A stretch of 8,561 nt of DNA from NCBI GenBank assembly GCA_964406345.1, contig CAYORK010000033.1:1-8561 (forward strand), given 5' to 3'. Each line of letters opens with the position of its first letter. Within the stretch, counting starts at the first letter, position 1. This DNA is from SYAN01 sp964406345. GTDB lineage: Bacteria > Actinomycetota > Actinomycetes > Nanopelagicales > Nanopelagicaceae. The notes beneath the pieces were generated by a model that was not told the DNA's origin, did not search any database, and saw only the letters and a list, made by a program, of their open reading frames with translations. This document shows positions 7,452 through 8,561 of the stretch, piece by piece. The position numbers and the translations under genes were made by a program.

Positions 7452-7907
7452 CTAACCATCAATCTCTACGGTGAGCTCAATTTCCACCGGGGCATTCAAC
7501 GGAAGTTCAGCAACGCCTACTGCGCTACGGGCATGCTTCCCTGAATCTCCCCAAAGATTGAGAAACAACTCGCTTGCTCCGTTGACGACTGCTGGTTGGT
7601 TCGTGAAGCCTGTTACCCCATTGACATAGCCGACAACTCTGATGATTCGGGAGATCTTTTCGATCGGAACTATGGTCTCTACGGCAGCAAGGCAATTGAG
7701 GGCACAGATTTCCGCCAGCTTCTTGGCCTGATCCACATCGACCTCTAGACCCACCTTTCCAGTCGCAACCATCTGCCCATCCTGAAGCGGGAGCTGTCCT
7801 GCAGTGAAGATCAGACTTCCGGTACGAACTGCTGGAACATAGGCTGCCACCGGCTTGGCCGCAATGGGAACAGATAGTCCTAATTCCTGCAATCTTTCAC
7901 GAACCAT
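7452..7907 (-). CDS. ridA: RidA/YjgF-family protein
   Basis: A 151-residue member of the longer YjgF-like subgroup of the Rid family. RidA proteins hydrolyse reactive enamine/imine intermediates released by PLP enzymes. The C-terminal signature RSAVGVAELPLNAPVEIE (127-144) includes Arg127, the equivalent of the arginine that binds the substrate carboxylate. SLIFTAGQLPL at 31-41 is the usual N-terminal strand region. The exact substrate and Rid subgroup cannot be told from the sequence. The ATG at 7907 was chosen because it overlaps the stop of the upstream DUF4177 gene (TGATG); a GTG one codon earlier is possible. There is no Shine-Dalgarno, so it depends on coupling or on a TAATCT box 7 nt upstream (7920-7915). 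It is convergent with crp. Confidence 0.9.
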   Translation of the reverse strand: MVRERLQELGLSVPIAAKPVAAYVPAVRTGSLIFTAGQLPLQDGQMVATGKVGLEVDVDQAKKLAEICALNCLAAVETIVPIEKISRIIRVVGYVNGVTGFTNQPAVVNGASELFLNLWGDSGKHARSAVGVAELPLNAPVEIELTVEIDG

Positions 7908-8068
7908 CACGACGAGATTACTCTCTTCATGTAGGCGACCAATTGGTCACCACCGCCAGGAGCTGGCACCACTTGGATGAGTTCCCATCCCTCTGAACCC
8001 CATGTGTCAAGAATCTGTTTCGTTGCGTGGGTTAGAAGTGGAACTGTCGCGTATTCATACTTTGTCAT
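7907..8068 (-). CDS. DUF4177-family small protein (53 aa)
   Basis: A short conserved actinobacterial protein of unknown function. The translation begins MTKYEYATVPLLTHATKQIL, continues through DTWGSEGWELIQVVPAPGGG and ends DQLVAYMKRVISS. The phrases KYEYATVPLL, ATKQILDTWG, GWELIQVVP and QLVAYMKR are the family pattern, which I know from actinobacterial genes lying directly upstream of RidA (such as M. tuberculosis Rv3678A). GGGAG (8078-8074) is 5 nt before the ATG at 8068. The gene begins 15 bp after the yqeY stop and its TGA overlaps the ridA ATG, so yqeY-DUF4177-ridA reads as one operon. A compact beta-rich fold is likely. No catalytic residues can be assigned. Confidence 0.9.
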   Translation of the reverse strand: MTKYEYATVPLLTHATKQILDTWGSEGWELIQVVPAPGGGDQLVAYMKRVISS

Positions 8069-8073
8069 CGTTT

Positions 8074-8078
8074 CTCCC
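8074..8078 (-). promoter_or_regulatory. Ribosome binding site of the DUF4177 gene
   Basis: The minus strand reads GGGAG, then AAACG, then the ATG at 8068. It lies in the 15-bp gap after yqeY and supports translation of this 53-codon gene. Confidence 0.65.
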
Positions 8079-8083
8079 TGGGG

Positions 8084-8536
8084 TTACTTCGCGAGCGCGA
8101 TTTTCACAGCACTTGAGACAGTTGCCCCATCTGCTCTGCCCGCTACTTTAGGTTGCAAGTACTTCATCACGACTCCCATCCCACTAGGTCCTTGTGCTCC
8201 AGTTGAAGAAATAGCCTCGCTAATCAATGCATTCAGCTCAGCCTCACTCAACTGACTAGGAAGATACTGGGCAATCACTTCCCCTTCGGCCTTCTCGCGC
8301 TGTGAACGGTCGAGCGCGCCGCCTTGCTCAAAAGCCTCAGCGGCCTCTCTGCGCTTCTTCGCCTCCCGAATGAGAACTGTGATGACTTCTGCATCAGTCA
8401 AGACTCGAGCCTCCTTGCCTGAGACCTCTTCATTCGTGATCGCTGTGAGGACCATGCGCAACGTGGAAGATTGGAGCTCATTCTTAGAGCGAATCGACTG
8501 TGTGAGGTCTTCTCTCAATTTGGCTTTCAGTGACAT
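8084..8536 (-). CDS. yqeY: GatB/YqeY-domain protein
   Basis: A 150-residue cytoplasmic protein of the YqeY family, related to the C-terminal tRNA-interacting tail of the GatB subunit of the amidotransferase. It is free-standing here and its cellular role is not settled. Family features visible are TLRMVLTAITNEE at residues 25-37, a charged helical middle (EAKKRREAAEAFEQGG, 58-73), AQYLPSQLSEAE at 89-100 and GRADGATVSSAVK at 133-145. Length is normal and the gene is complete. Only 25 bases precede the ATG in this window; they contain no strong Shine-Dalgarno and no clear -10 box, so the promoter may lie outside. It heads the visible part of the yqeY-DUF4177-ridA operon, a neighbourhood I recall from other actinobacteria. 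Confidence 0.93.
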   Translation of the reverse strand: MSLKAKLREDLTQSIRSKNELQSSTLRMVLTAITNEEVSGKEARVLTDAEVITVLIREAKKRREAAEAFEQGGALDRSQREKAEGEVIAQYLPSQLSEAELNALISEAISSTGAQGPSGMGVVMKYLQPKVAGRADGATVSSAVKIALAK

Positions 8537-8561
8537 GGCGGTATCTTCTCACGCCTATGGA

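Overview
This window looks like a compact, moderate-GC (about half G+C by eye in the lines I counted) chromosome segment of an actinobacterium, probably a streamlined free-living lineage such as the small-genome freshwater/marine actinobacteria. The phylum call rests on gene order and sequence. From remembered knowledge, the block acs(+) / CvpA-type membrane protein(-) / nth(-) / crp(+) / RidA(-) / DUF4177(-) has the same order and orientation as the Mycobacterium tuberculosis acs-marP-nth-crp-RidA-DUF4177 neighbourhood. The Crp C-terminus also reads like the mycobacterial protein. The finer lineage is a guess.

Layout: bases 2-3173 hold a minus-strand operon transcribed fda (class I fructose-bisphosphate aldolase) -> purA (adenylosuccinate synthetase) -> galE (UDP-glucose 4-epimerase). 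Intergenic spacing is 50 bp, then a 1-bp stop/start overlap. Bases 3174-3549 are the only sizeable non-coding stretch, a divergent region between fda and acs. It carries candidate promoters, several short inverted repeats and one doubtful 46-codon ORF. Bases 3550-5508 encode acetyl-CoA synthetase on the plus strand. Its stop codon overlaps the stop of a convergent CvpA-family gene, which is itself translationally coupled to nth (endonuclease III). A 64-bp divergent spacer with a strong 22-bp imperfect palindrome separates nth from crp. crp converges with a 3-bp gap on a second minus-strand operon, yqeY -> DUF4177 -> ridA. The DUF4177 gene (53 codons) is short enough to be missed easily.

Functionally this is central metabolism and housekeeping: glycolysis/gluconeogenesis, purine synthesis, nucleotide-sugar supply, acetate activation, base-excision repair, imine detoxification and cAMP-type transcriptional control. 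I see no mobile element, CRISPR array, RNA gene, defence or secondary-metabolite system, and no sign of a wholly new system. The most interesting features are regulatory and architectural: a recurrent leaderless arrangement (TANNNT box 6-7 nt before the start codon), the nth/crp palindrome, touching or overlapping convergent genes, a CvpA domain without the protease part of MarP, and a class I aldolase beside purA.
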